64,000 nt of DNA, from the NCBI RefSeq assembly GCF_028283785.1, contig NZ_JAPWKB010000007.1:62001-126000 (forward strand). The letters are read 5' to 3'. The DNA comes from Paraburkholderia sp. (GTDB lineage: Bacteria; Pseudomonadota; Gammaproteobacteria; Burkholderiales; Burkholderiaceae). A program made the translations under genes and the position numbers. Below are positions 36,845 to 45,326 of this stretch, piece by piece. Position 1 is the first letter of the stretch; each line of letters starts with the position of its first letter. Under the pieces are notes generated by a model. That model did no database searches. It was not told the origin of the DNA and saw only the letters and a program-made list of their open reading frames with translations.

Positions 36845-37656
36845 GCTGCGCTCCCGTCTTGATGCCAAAACGGCATGCCGACCACCGGCGTGCTCGCGTG
36901 GGCGGTTTCACGTTCCGCCATCGGTCCCGCCAGATACGCCTGACGACCGGCCTCCGCGCCGAGCGCAAAGGCGCGCGCCATTGCGTCCGGGTGCGTGGCC
37001 TGCGACACGGCCGTATTCAGCAGCACGCCGTCGAAGCCCCATTCCATCACCTGCGCCGCGTGCGACGGCACGCCGAGCCCGGCATCGACGATCAGCGGCA
37101 CGTCCGGCAGGCGTTCGCGCAACACGCGCAGTCCGTACGGATTGATCACGCCCTTGCCCGTGCCGATCGGTGCGCCCCACGGCATCAACGCTTCGCAACC
37201 GGCGTCCAGCAGCCGACGCCCGATCACGAGATCTTCGGTGCAATACGGCAACACCTTGAAGCCGTCCTTGACCAGACGCGCGGCCGCTTCGATCAGCCCG
37301 ACCGGGTCGGGCTGCAGCGTGTAGTCGTCGCCGATCAGTTCGAGCTTGATCCAGTCGGTGTCGAAGACTTCGCGCGCCATGTGCGCGGTGGTGACGGCTT
37401 CCGCCACGCTCTGGCAACCGGCCGTGTTCGGCAGCAGCGGCACGCCGTGACGCTTCAGCAGGTCGAAGAAGCCGGCTTCCGCGCCGCCCTCGTTCATCTG
37501 CCGACGCAGCGCGACGGTGACCATGCCGGGCCGCGCCGCATCGATCGAATCGGACAGCGATTGCAGCGACGGATAGCGCGACGTGCCGAGCAGCACGCGG
37601 CTCTGGAAGGTTTGGCCGTACAGCGTGAGCGCGTCGGCGGGTGCGGGAGAAGTCAT
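36841..37656 (-). CDS. thiG: Thiazole synthase ThiG
   Basis: This 271-residue barrel has [26 protein letters not shown] (with the substrate-linking lysine) and [28 protein letters not shown]. It builds the thiazole ring from deoxyxylulose phosphate, ThiS-thiocarboxylate and dehydroglycine made by ThiO. It lies between thiS and thiE. Confidence 0.96.
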   Translation of the reverse strand: MTSPAPADALTLYGQTFQSRVLLGTSRYPSLQSLSDSIDAARPGMVTVALRRQMNEGGAEAGFFDLLKRHGVPLLPNTAGCQSVAEAVTTAHMAREVFDTDWIKLELIGDDYTLQPDPVGLIEAAARLVKDGFKVLPYCTEDLVIGRRLLDAGCEALMPWGAPIGTGKGVINPYGLRVLRERLPDVPLIVDAGLGVPSHAAQVMEWGFDGVLLNTAVSQATHPDAMARAFALGAEAGRQAYLAGPMAERETAHASTPVVGMPFWHQDGSAA

Positions 37657-37768
37657 CGTTGAATCCTTGCGACTGGATTGAAGCCTGTTACTGGAGCCAG
37701 GTCGTTGCGGCCCGTGTTGCGCCCACGACCGGGCCGCGTGGGCCGAGGCGGATTAATCGCCTGAACCG

Positions 37769-37823
37769 CCTGCTAGTTGTCTGCTAGTTGTCTGCTAGTT
37801 GTCTGCTAGTTGCCTGCTAGCCG
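37769..37823. repeat. Five 11-bp tandem repeats overlapping the thiS stop
   Basis: Units of the form tctgctagttg repeat five times with period 11; the three central units are identical and the outer two vary slightly. On the minus strand each unit contains TAG. Because 11 is not a multiple of 3, the repeats put stop codons in all three frames right after thiS. The repeat probably arose by slippage duplication of the thiS 3' end. Confidence 0.9.
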
Positions 37824-38014
37824 CCTGCGACCGGCGATACGACATCGAGTTTGTCGCCGGCTTGCAGCGCGCGCGCCGCATGCTGACCACGCGCGACGAA
37901 ATCGCCGTTCAACGCCACCGCGAACGGCGGACGCGCGCCGAACTCGGTCAGCGCATCGGCGACGGTCGCGCCTTCCGGCAAGGTCAACGGTTTCTGGTTG
38001 ATCTGGATATTCAT
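37817..38014 (-). CDS. thiS: Sulfur carrier protein ThiS
   Basis: This 65-residue ubiquitin-like protein ends in Gly-Gly (SPVAGG), the site that is adenylated and thiocarboxylated. LNGDFVARGQHAA and LQAGDKLDVV match the family. It donates sulfur to ThiG. The stop codon lies in the first unit of the 11-bp tandem repeat. Confidence 0.94.
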   Translation of the reverse strand: MNIQINQKPLTLPEGATVADALTEFGARPPFAVALNGDFVARGQHAARALQAGDKLDVVSPVAGG

Positions 38015-38106
38015 GGTGTTCGGTGTGTGTCTCGTGTTTTTGTCTCAGTGCAGCCGGTGTCGCTTGCGCGGTGACCGCGTGTCGATCCGGCCCGGCTGCG
38101 TTCGTG

Positions 38107-39246
38107 TCACGCCGGCTCGCGCGCCGCGTCGAGCCGGAACAGTTCGCGCCAGCGCGCGTCCTGACGCCAGCCGTCGAAAGCGTCGGCATCGGCGATCCGG
38201 CCATCGAGCAGCGCCGACGCGAAGCGCACGGCTTCGTCGGCGACTTCCGGCGCGATCATGTAGCCGTGGCGGTACAAGCCGTTCACGCGCAAGGTTTGCG
38301 CCCCGTCCCACACCAGCGCCGGACGATGATCCGGCAAGGTCGGACGGCACTGCGAATTCAGTTCGAGGATGCGTGCTTCGCCGAATCCCGGATGCACCGA
38401 AAACGCCGCGCTCAGCAGTTCGAGCGCCGAGCGCACGCTGACGGGCGACATATCCTCGCCTTCGACTTCCGTCGCGCCGATCACGTACAGATCGTCCTGC
38501 TTCGGCGCGATATAGAGCGGATAGCGCGGATGCAGCAAGCGGACCGGCCGCGTCAGGCCGATTCCCGGCGCGCGCACGCGGGCGACTTCGCCGCGAATGC
38601 CGCGCAATGTCGGCATCACGGCCTTTGCGCCCAGCCCTCGGCAATCGATCACGATCCGCGCGGGCGGCACGCTGCCTTCACCGATCGCCGTGTTCCAGTG
38701 CGTTTCGACGCCGCGTTGCGCGAGACCGGCCGCCAGCGCGTTCAGCACTTGCCGGTTGTCGAGCTGACCTTCGCGCGGCAACAGCCAGCCTTGCGCGAAA
38801 CGCCCGGCCAGCGCCGGTTCGGCCGCACCGAGTTGCGCGCCCGCGAGCGTCACGAAGCCGCCGTCGAGCAGGTCGTCCGGTGCATTGGAACGCACGCGAC
38901 GCTCGAACAGCGGCGCTTCCGTGCGATCCGCGTGATGCCAGACGACCAGCGTGCCGTTACGTTGAAAAAACACCGGTTCGGGCAGATCGGCGAGCAGTCG
39001 CGGCCACGCATCCAGCGACGCCGCGCCCAGACGCGTGATCAGCAATTCGGCGCTGGCGGCTTCGGCGAGCGGCGCGAGCATCGCGGCGGCGACCCACGCC
39101 GCCGCTTGCGAGCCGTCGGCGGGACCGCGCTCATACAACGCGACGCGATGGCCCGCGCCGGCGAGTTGCCACGCGACCAGCCGGCCGCACAGGCCACCGC
39201 CGAGCACGGCGAAATCCGGTTGGGAGAGACGGACGTGGGACGTCAT
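38107..39246 (-). CDS. thiO: Glycine oxidase ThiO
   Basis: This 379-residue FAD enzyme has the dinucleotide motif VLGGGLCGRLVAW at the N-terminus and the C-terminal GLYRHGYMIAPEVAD, typical of ThiO. It oxidises glycine to dehydroglycine for thiazole synthesis. ATG 39246 overlaps the stop of a 22-codon upstream ORF (ATGA). It is the first full gene behind the TPP riboswitch. Confidence 0.93.
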   Translation of the reverse strand: MTSHVRLSQPDFAVLGGGLCGRLVAWQLAGAGHRVALYERGPADGSQAAAWVAAAMLAPLAEAASAELLITRLGAASLDAWPRLLADLPEPVFFQRNGTLVVWHHADRTEAPLFERRVRSNAPDDLLDGGFVTLAGAQLGAAEPALAGRFAQGWLLPREGQLDNRQVLNALAAGLAQRGVETHWNTAIGEGSVPPARIVIDCRGLGAKAVMPTLRGIRGEVARVRAPGIGLTRPVRLLHPRYPLYIAPKQDDLYVIGATEVEGEDMSPVSVRSALELLSAAFSVHPGFGEARILELNSQCRPTLPDHRPALVWDGAQTLRVNGLYRHGYMIAPEVADEAVRFASALLDGRIADADAFDGWRQDARWRELFRLDAAREPA

Positions 39247-39311
39247 CGCGCAGCCTCCGCGACAATCGACGGAATACGTCCGGCACAATAAGCTGAAGAA
39301 TAGGCGGTCAT
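39243..39311 (-). CDS. 22-codon leader ORF coupled to thiO
   Basis: A short ORF starts at ATG 39311 with AGGA well placed and ends in TGA that overlaps the thiO ATG. The peptide (MTAYSSAYCAGRIPSIVAEA plus two residues) resembles nothing I know. Its position between the riboswitch and thiO suggests translational coupling: ribosomes finishing the leader would open or reach the thiO start, which lacks an independent strong site. Confidence 0.55.
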   Translation of the reverse strand: MTAYSSAYCAGRIPSIVAEAAR

Positions 39312-39453
39312 CGAATCCTTTCCGTACGGCGAAAAGCGCACGTACCCAAGGACGAAACCGGCGGGCGAGGCCGGCCGGGCGTGTGTGCATCCGGTATGGA
39401 TGCTGCCCGGTGGGGACAGGGAAACCTGGCCACTGACACTGCCAGCGATTCCA

Positions 39454-39559
39454 GAAACTTCCCGCGCCGGTATTACCCGGATCGGGTGCAAAGGGTCTCT
39501 CTCAGCCTCGCCGACACGCCTGCGTTGATCTGCATTTGTGCGCGAAGCACCCCTGTTTC
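39454..39559 (-). promoter_or_regulatory. TPP riboswitch (THI element)
   Basis: The minus strand holds the conserved THI-box parts in order: AGGGGTGC, CTGAGAGAGACCC, the core CCCGATCCGGGTAATACC and GCGCGGGAAG. The ends GAAAC and GTTTC pair as helix P1. It binds thiamine pyrophosphate and should switch off the thiOSGE genes when the cofactor is plentiful. It lies about 208 bases upstream of thiO. Confidence 0.93.
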
Positions 39560-39916
39560 GTCGTAGGTCATTAGACCATAAAAGCCGCGCGGCCCGCAAA
39601 CGCGGGGCTGACCGACGGCGTCGTTATCTCTCTATTGTTAGCGCGAGATCAGGACGCGGTGTCGCGCGAGTTTGGGAGCGCGATCCGGCGCGATGGGTTC
39701 CGATGCCGGAGTGCCGCATCGCTCTGGCACAATGACACAGCCGGAAGGCCGCCGCGACGGGTCTTCACGCGGTTTCGACTTAATTCAGGCTTAAGACACC
39801 GGCGGCAGACTTCGCGCCACGGCTGCGTCAGCAGTGCAGCCGGCACAGCCGTCTGCTTCGCCAATTCGTCGCACACACAGCTATACGCCGTGGGCCGGCA
39901 CTTCATCAGGATGCTC

Positions 39917-41680
39917 ATGACACCCGATATTTCACCTGGCAGCACGCCGCAAAAGCCCCTCGATCCCGACGACAGGATCTCGACCTGGAGCCTGATCAAA
40001 CCGTACTGGGTCTCCGAGGAACGCGGTACCGCGTGGTCGCTGTTCATCGCGACGATCCTCATCAATCTCGCGCTGGTCTGGATCAACGTGCGCCTGAACT
40101 CGTGGAACCGCGACTTCTACAACGCGCTGCAAGCAAAGAACGTCGAGGAATTCCCGCGTCTGATGCTGTTCTTCACCGGCATCGCGTTCGCGTTCATCAT
40201 CCTCGCGGTGGCGGGGCGCTATCTGCGGCAGATGCTCGGGTTCCGCTGGCGACAATGGCTGACCACGCGCTATCTGAACGAATGGCTCGGCAAGGGCGCG
40301 TTCTACCGGATCGAGCGCGACCGTCTCGCAGACAACCCCGACCAGCGGATCAGCGACGACCTGCAATCGTTCGCGAACACCACGCTCGCGCTGACACTCG
40401 ACCTGATGTCGACGCTGGTCACGCTGGTGTCCTTCATCACGATTCTCTGGACACTCGCCGGCGCCCTCACCTTCAGTCTCGGCGGCACGCCGGTCACGAT
40501 TCCCGGCTATATGGTGTGGACCGCCGCGTTGTACGCGCTGGTCGGTTCGTTCGTGATCCAGCGCGTCGGCCGCAAGCTGGTGCCGATCAGCTATCAGATG
40601 CAGAAAGTCGAGGCGGATTTCCGCTTCGGACTGATCCGCGTGCGTGAAAACGCCGAGCAGATCGCGCTGTACGACGGCATGAAAACCGAGAACACGCACG
40701 CGCACACGCTGTTCGGCCGGATTCGCGACAACTGGTGGCAGTTCATGAAGTACACGGCGCGCTACAACATCGCGCTGAATTTCTACAGTCAGGTCGCCAT
40801 CGTCTTTCCGCTGTTCGTCGCGTCGCCGCGTTATTTCGCGGGAGCGTTCAGTTTCGGCACGCTGATGCAGATCTCCAGCGCGTTCGGCACGGTCAGCGAT
40901 TCGTTCTCGTGGTTCATCAACAGTTACAGCACGTTGGTCGAATGGCGCGCTACGGTGAATCGTCTGCGCGAATTCCGTCGTGTGATGAGCGCGCCGCGTC
41001 TGAAGGAATCGATGTCGCCGGGCACCGAGCATGGCGGCGTCAATCTGCGTTTCGTCGATTCCCCCAAGCTCACCACGCAAAGCCTGCAACTCGCGCTGCC
41101 GAACGGCACGCCGCTGTCGGCGATCCGCGATGTGTCGATCGAACCGGGTTCGCGCTGGCTGATTCGTGGCGCGTCCGGCTCCGGAAAAAGCACGCTGATG
41201 CGCGCGATGGCCGGCTTGTGGCCGTTCGGTAGCGGCTCGATCGACGCGCCGGTCGGCGCGAAAATGATGTTCGTGCCGCAGCAAAGCTACATGCCGATCG
41301 GCACGCTGAAAGCCGCGCTGACCTACCCCGCCGCCGCCGAAGCATTCAGCGACGAGCTGTGCCGCGACGTGCTGCGCGCCGCGCGCCTCGAAGGCTACGT
41401 GGACCAGCTCGACGAATCGGCGCATTGGGCGCGCGTGTTGTCGCCGGGCGAACAGCAACGCCTCGCCGCCGCGCGCGTGTTGCTCGCGAAGCCCGATTTC
41501 CTGTTCCTCGACGAAGCCACCAGCGCGCTCGACCCGGTCAACGAAGAGCATCTGTATCGGCTGCTGCTCGACCGGTTGCCGAACGCGGCGATCGTCAGCG
41601 TCGCGCATCGGGAGTCGGTGGCGGCGTTCCACGGCGAAACGCTCGAAGTCGATCGCGCCGACGAGGCGCTCGAAGCGTGA
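39917..41680 (+). CDS. ABC transporter, fused permease-ATPase (SbmA/BacA/YddA-like)
   Basis: This 587-residue protein joins six membrane spans (about 30-320) to one ATPase domain with Walker A GASGSGKST, signature LSPGEQQR and Walker B FLFLDEATSALD. The membrane part has the SbmA/BacA-like SWNRDFYNALQ and RWRQWLTTRYL pattern of the ABCD/YddA family, so vitamin-, peptide- or lipid-type cargo is possible. ATG 39917 is preferred because AGGA lies 6 bases upstream. The stop overlaps the start of the next gene (GTGA). Confidence 0.9.
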   Translation: MTPDISPGSTPQKPLDPDDRISTWSLIKPYWVSEERGTAWSLFIATILINLALVWINVRLNSWNRDFYNALQAKNVEEFPRLMLFFTGIAFAFIILAVAGRYLRQMLGFRWRQWLTTRYLNEWLGKGAFYRIERDRLADNPDQRISDDLQSFANTTLALTLDLMSTLVTLVSFITILWTLAGALTFSLGGTPVTIPGYMVWTAALYALVGSFVIQRVGRKLVPISYQMQKVEADFRFGLIRVRENAEQIALYDGMKTENTHAHTLFGRIRDNWWQFMKYTARYNIALNFYSQVAIVFPLFVASPRYFAGAFSFGTLMQISSAFGTVSDSFSWFINSYSTLVEWRATVNRLREFRRVMSAPRLKESMSPGTEHGGVNLRFVDSPKLTTQSLQLALPNGTPLSAIRDVSIEPGSRWLIRGASGSGKSTLMRAMAGLWPFGSGSIDAPVGAKMMFVPQQSYMPIGTLKAALTYPAAAEAFSDELCRDVLRAARLEGYVDQLDESAHWARVLSPGEQQRLAAARVLLAKPDFLFLDEATSALDPVNEEHLYRLLLDRLPNAAIVSVAHRESVAAFHGETLEVDRADEALEA

Positions 41681-42477
41681 ACGACGTCCGGCAGACTGAC
41701 CGTCCGGACGGCGCGTCGCGCTCGCGCGTCGTGCTGATTACCGGCGCCGGCTCGGGCATCGGCGCGGCGCTCGCCCGGCGGCTCGCCGCGCCGGGCGTCG
41801 CGTTGATGCTGCACGCGCGCGGCGCCGACGACGCGTCGCGTGAGCGGCTCGCGGCCGTCGCCAGCGAATGCAGCGCACTCGGCGCGGCGTGCGCCACGGT
41901 GTTCGCCGACCTGGCGGAACGCGGTTCGGCAGCACGGATCGTCGACGCGACGCACGCCGCGTTTGGCGCGCTGGATCAACTGGTTGCAAACGCCGGACAC
42001 GCGCAACGCCAGACCCTCGAAACACTCGATGCCGATACCTTCGACGCCGCTTTCGCCGCGATGCCCGGCGCGTTCGCGGCCTTGTTGACGCGCGCCGCGC
42101 CGCTGCTCGAAGCCTCATCGCGCGGCCGGGTGGTGGCGCTCAGCTCGTTCGTCGCGCACCGCTATCGCGCCGACGCACCGTTCGCCGCGACGTCGGCGGT
42201 CAAGGCGGCGGTCGAATCGCTGGCGAAAACCGCCGCAGCCGAATTCGCGCGGCACGGCGTCACCGTCAATTGCGTCGCGCCCGGTTACACCCGCAAGGAT
42301 CGCGGCCCCAGCGCCGACAACGCGCCCGCGTGGGCCCGCGCCGCCGACGCCACGCCGCTCGGCCACGTCGCCGAACCCGCCGACATCGCCGCGCTGATCG
42401 CGTTTCTGCTGTCCGACGACGCCCGTCATATCACCGGTCAGGTGATTCATATCGACGGCGGACTGACGCTCGGCTGA
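41677..42477 (+). CDS. SDR-family oxidoreductase lacking the catalytic tyrosine
   Basis: This 266-residue Rossmann protein has the cofactor motif TGAGSGIG (22-29), NAG (105-107), the Ser region ALSSF (154-158) and GQVIHIDGGLT at the end. At the catalytic Tyr-x-x-x-Lys site the sequence is FAATSAVK: Lys176 is kept but Tyr is Thr172. Reductase activity is therefore doubtful. Translation starts at GTG 41677 inside the ABC transporter stop. Coupling to the transporter suggests a shared process, unknown at present. Confidence 0.85.
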   Translation: MNDVRQTDRPDGASRSRVVLITGAGSGIGAALARRLAAPGVALMLHARGADDASRERLAAVASECSALGAACATVFADLAERGSAARIVDATHAAFGALDQLVANAGHAQRQTLETLDADTFDAAFAAMPGAFAALLTRAAPLLEASSRGRVVALSSFVAHRYRADAPFAATSAVKAAVESLAKTAAAEFARHGVTVNCVAPGYTRKDRGPSADNAPAWARAADATPLGHVAEPADIAALIAFLLSDDARHITGQVIHIDGGLTLG

Positions 42478-42859
42478 CGCCGTCGTCCCATCGCATCGCA
42501 GCCTCATGCCACCCCGTTTTCCGGTGGCGCAAATGCAACAATCCCACTTCGCGAGTCCGGCAATTCTTGCCGGGTTCCACCCGTTTTCGCGCCGATATCC
42601 TCACTAATTATTACTTACGGAAACGCGCGTTAAGACTTTTGAACACCTTGAAATCAGTTTCGAAGCCCGCAGGCTGTTCCGCGATTTGAAAACACGGCTT
42701 CGAGGCGACGATTGCCATGTGGACTCATCCGTTCGGTTCATCTGGCATCCGCGCTCCCGGATCACCTCATAACCCCGTCGGCCGTCCGACGTCCAATACA
42801 ACACCCGTTTTCAGCTTGACCCAGCTTTCGGCCGGGCACGCCTGTGTTGTGAATTAACC
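42478..42859 (+). other. Intergenic region after the SDR gene
   Basis: A 382-base region without a supported ORF. Two hairpins follow the SDR stop: GCCACC/GGTGGC (about 42508-42530) and CCGGCAA/TTGCCGG (42557-42573, perfect 7-base stem, 3-base loop). Neither has a T-tract, but together they may end the ABC-SDR transcript. The distal part must carry the promoter of the lipoprotein gene. Confidence 0.5.
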
Positions 42860-43552
42860 GTGATCCACTGTGAACCGATCGTGAGCCACTCGACAGCCTT
42901 TCGCCCTTCATCGCGCGCCGCCCCGCGCCACCGTCCCCGGTGGGCCGCGCTGCCGCGCCGTTGCGCCCGGCTCGCCGCCGTCGCATCGCTCACACTTGGG
43001 CTGAACGGCTGCGCGTGGACGCTGGTTTCGGTCGCCGACGCCACCGGCTCGGTCATCCAGGCCGGTTACGCGATCGCGTCGAACTATTCGTCGCCGACCT
43101 TCATCAACGGACAGGCGGCGTCGGTGCATTCGGTGTGTATCGAGGTCAACCAGAACGTGTCCGTCAGCGACTTCGTGCCTGCGCTTCAACTGGCGCTGTA
43201 CCGTCGCGGCGTACGCTCCGACGTGTACAACCCCGGCACCGCGCCGGTCGCATGCGAAGCACGGATCGTGTATAACGCTGCGGTCGAGTACGGCCGGCGT
43301 GCGTTCAGCGAGGAACCGACGCCTTACCTTTCGGTAATCGACCTGACGCTGATCCAGGAAGGCCGGATCGCCGTGACCGCGCGCTATCAGACCGGCGGCC
43401 TCGGCCACGACCGGTTCTCCAGTTCGTCGGTAAAACTCGGCGGGCTGATCGACAAGATGGTGGTCAATCAGCTCGAACTGAAACCCGCTCCCATGCAGCC
43501 GATCCAGACCACGCAAGCCAACGTGATGATCGAGCCGGTTCCTGGCCCGTAA
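42860..43552 (+). CDS. Predicted lipoprotein of unknown function
   Basis: The frame encodes up to 230 residues with a lipobox LGLNGC, so the mature protein begins with CAWTLVSVAD. The mature part contains a conserved-looking domain with VNQNVSVSDFVPALQLALYRRGVRSDVYNPG and two Cys that might pair. Starts are GTG 42860 or GTG 42881; neither has a strong ribosome site and the N-region is long and Arg-rich. It stands alone on the plus strand before a response regulator gene. I do not recognise the family. Confidence 0.7.
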   Translation: MIHCEPIVSHSTAFRPSSRAAPRHRPRWAALPRRCARLAAVASLTLGLNGCAWTLVSVADATGSVIQAGYAIASNYSSPTFINGQAASVHSVCIEVNQNVSVSDFVPALQLALYRRGVRSDVYNPGTAPVACEARIVYNAAVEYGRRAFSEEPTPYLSVIDLTLIQEGRIAVTARYQTGGLGHDRFSSSSVKLGGLIDKMVVNQLELKPAPMQPIQTTQANVMIEPVPGP

Positions 43553-43715
43553 GCGTCTTCTCCGACTTCCTTACAGCGCACACGCTTTCTATCCTGCCCC
43601 GTTATCGCGGCACGCCCGCAGCCGATGGCGCGAGCTTGCCGTCCGTTACTCCGGAAAGGAATAGAAAGCATCCCCCCGCTTCCGGCGGTAAGGGCTATCT
43701 CTTACCATCGGCTGC

Positions 43716-44468
43716 ATGAACCAATCCATTCTGGTCGTCGACGACGACCCCGTCGTGCGCGATCTCGTGCGCGAATATCTGCAAGGCCGTGGCTATACCG
43801 TGGCAGTAGTCGAACACGGCATGGCGCTTCAACGCGCGCTCGAAACCGAGCGTCCCGCGCTGATCGTGCTCGACATCATGATGCCGGAGCTAGACGGCAT
43901 CAGCGCGTTGCGCGCGCTGCGCCTCGCCGGCAACGACATTCCCGTGATCCTGCTGACCGCGCGCGCCGATGTGATCGACCGCGTGATCGGACTCGAACTC
44001 GGCGCCGACGATTATCTCGGCAAGCCGTTCGAGCCGAGCGAACTGGTCGCGCGTATCCGCACCGTGCTGCGCCGTCGCGGCACGATCGCGCCGGGCGCAC
44101 CGGAACAGCGCGCGCCGTATCGCTTTGGCCGTTTCGAAGTGAATTTCCCCGCGCGCGAACTGCGCCGCGACGGTGAGCGGATTGCGCTGCGTTCGAGCGA
44201 ATTCGCGATGCTGAAGGTGTTCGTCACGCATGCGATGACGGTGCTGACGCGCGCGCAATTGCTCGAAAAGCTGCACGGCAATAGCGAGGCGCACCGCAAT
44301 CGCAGTCTCGACGTGTCGATCTGGCGCTTGCGACGGCTGATCGAGGTCGATCCGTCGGAACCGCGTTATGTGCAGACGGTTTGGGGACGCGGCTACGTGT
44401 TCGTGCCGGATGGCGAGATCGGCGCGGCGGAACGTGTGTCCACGCCGCTGCCGTCGCAGGAAGCCTGA
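43716..44468 (+). CDS. OmpR-family response regulator (no adjacent kinase)
   Basis: This 250-residue regulator has a receiver domain with Asp10/Asp11 and phosphate-accepting Asp53 (VLDIMMPELDG), the Thr in LLTARAD and the Lys in LGKPFEPSEL. A winged-helix DNA-binding domain (about 135-235) follows, with RNRSLDVSIWRLRRLIE. No kinase gene touches it; the nearest is at 47644. It is strikingly similar throughout to the regulator at 46907, suggesting duplication and perhaps a shared kinase. An inverted repeat GGTAAG/CTTACC (43687-43706) lies just upstream of the start. Confidence 0.92.
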   Translation: MNQSILVVDDDPVVRDLVREYLQGRGYTVAVVEHGMALQRALETERPALIVLDIMMPELDGISALRALRLAGNDIPVILLTARADVIDRVIGLELGADDYLGKPFEPSELVARIRTVLRRRGTIAPGAPEQRAPYRFGRFEVNFPARELRRDGERIALRSSEFAMLKVFVTHAMTVLTRAQLLEKLHGNSEAHRNRSLDVSIWRLRRLIEVDPSEPRYVQTVWGRGYVFVPDGEIGAAERVSTPLPSQEA

Positions 44469-44522
44469 TTCTCGTCCGATCTATATCCGGCGCGCGGCAA
44501 CTTCGCCGCCGTCGCCGGAACC

Positions 44523-44545
44523 GGGATTCCGGCCACCGGAATCCC
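44523..44545. terminator. Hairpin between convergent response regulator and flgH-like gene
   Basis: GGGATTCCGG and CCGGAATCCC form a perfect 10-base stem with a 3-base loop in the 85-base gap between two convergent genes. No clear T-run follows, so termination efficiency is uncertain, but the location fits a shared terminator. Confidence 0.5.
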
Positions 44546-44553
44546 TCTACCAC

Positions 44554-45234
44554 CTAGAACGTCAGCACGCTCAGGAACATCTTCTGAAGCCAGCCGAGCG
44601 TCGTCGAGTCGGCGAGCATGCCGACGCCGGCCTGCTCGATTCGCGCATTCGCGACCTTGCCCGATTCGACGTAATTGTTCAGACCGATATCGCGCGGATT
44701 CACCACGCCCGACAGTCGCAGACGGTCGCGGTTGCCGTTCATCGAAATTACCTTTTCGCCCGACACCATCAGGTTGCCGCCCGGCATCGTGCCGATCACC
44801 ATCACCGCGAGCGTGCCGCTCATCGCGTTGGTGTCGGTCAGGTTGCCCGAGCCCTTGAAGGTCGTGCTCGACGAGCCGATGTTGAACAGCCGTGCGAGCC
44901 GTGCGGCCGCGCCGGTGGATTTGTCCGCCGCTTCCGCCGAAATCTCGCTCGCGCGACTCGCGTTCGCGGTCGCCGCATTCGATCCCGTGTACGACTCCGA
45001 CAGGATGATGGTCAGCACATCGCCGATATGCTGCGCACGCGGCGTCTCATACAACGCCACCGACACGCCCGCCTGATAGATCGAGCCTTGCGTGTTGACG
45101 TTGAGCGGCATCGCGGAGAGCGGCGGCAGCATCGGCGTATCGACGATCGAATCCTGATGAGTGGCGCACGCACCGAGCCCGCCGGCGATAAAAATCGCGC
45201 CTGTGAGCGCGGCAATCAAACGAAGCGGCGTCAT
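44554..45234 (-). CDS. FlgH-like flagellar L-ring lipoprotein, isolated copy
   Basis: The 226-residue protein has a signal sequence with lipobox GLGAC, then QGSIYQAGVSVALYETPRAQHIGDVLTIILSESYTGSNAA and GNLMVSGEKVISMNGNRDRLRLSGVVNPRDI, the FlgH core, and ends LGWLQKMFLSVLTF. FlgH forms the outer-membrane ring around the flagellar rod. No other flagellar gene lies in the window, so this is a detached copy, either a paralogue or a member recruited elsewhere. The stop is followed by a convergent response regulator gene. Confidence 0.88.
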   Translation of the reverse strand: MTPLRLIAALTGAIFIAGGLGACATHQDSIVDTPMLPPLSAMPLNVNTQGSIYQAGVSVALYETPRAQHIGDVLTIILSESYTGSNAATANASRASEISAEAADKSTGAAARLARLFNIGSSSTTFKGSGNLTDTNAMSGTLAVMVIGTMPGGNLMVSGEKVISMNGNRDRLRLSGVVNPRDIGLNNYVESGKVANARIEQAGVGMLADSTTLGWLQKMFLSVLTF

Positions 45235-45326
45235 GGTGTCCTCGGCCTGAATCAGATAGTAGAAAAGCGTTAAAAGAGATAAAGCAGGTAAAACGTGAAT
45301 CCGTCGACGCAGGCGCCGGCCCGCAC

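Noticed and set aside
37769..37823. CRISPR or attachment-site interpretation of the 11-bp repeats
   Set aside because: Units are directly adjacent without spacers, there are only five, and no cas or integrase gene is near. They are a simple tandem duplication.
39635..39916. Long N-terminal extension of the SbmA/YddA-like transporter
   Set aside because: The extension is Arg-rich without a membrane span, and a good ribosome site precedes ATG 39917.
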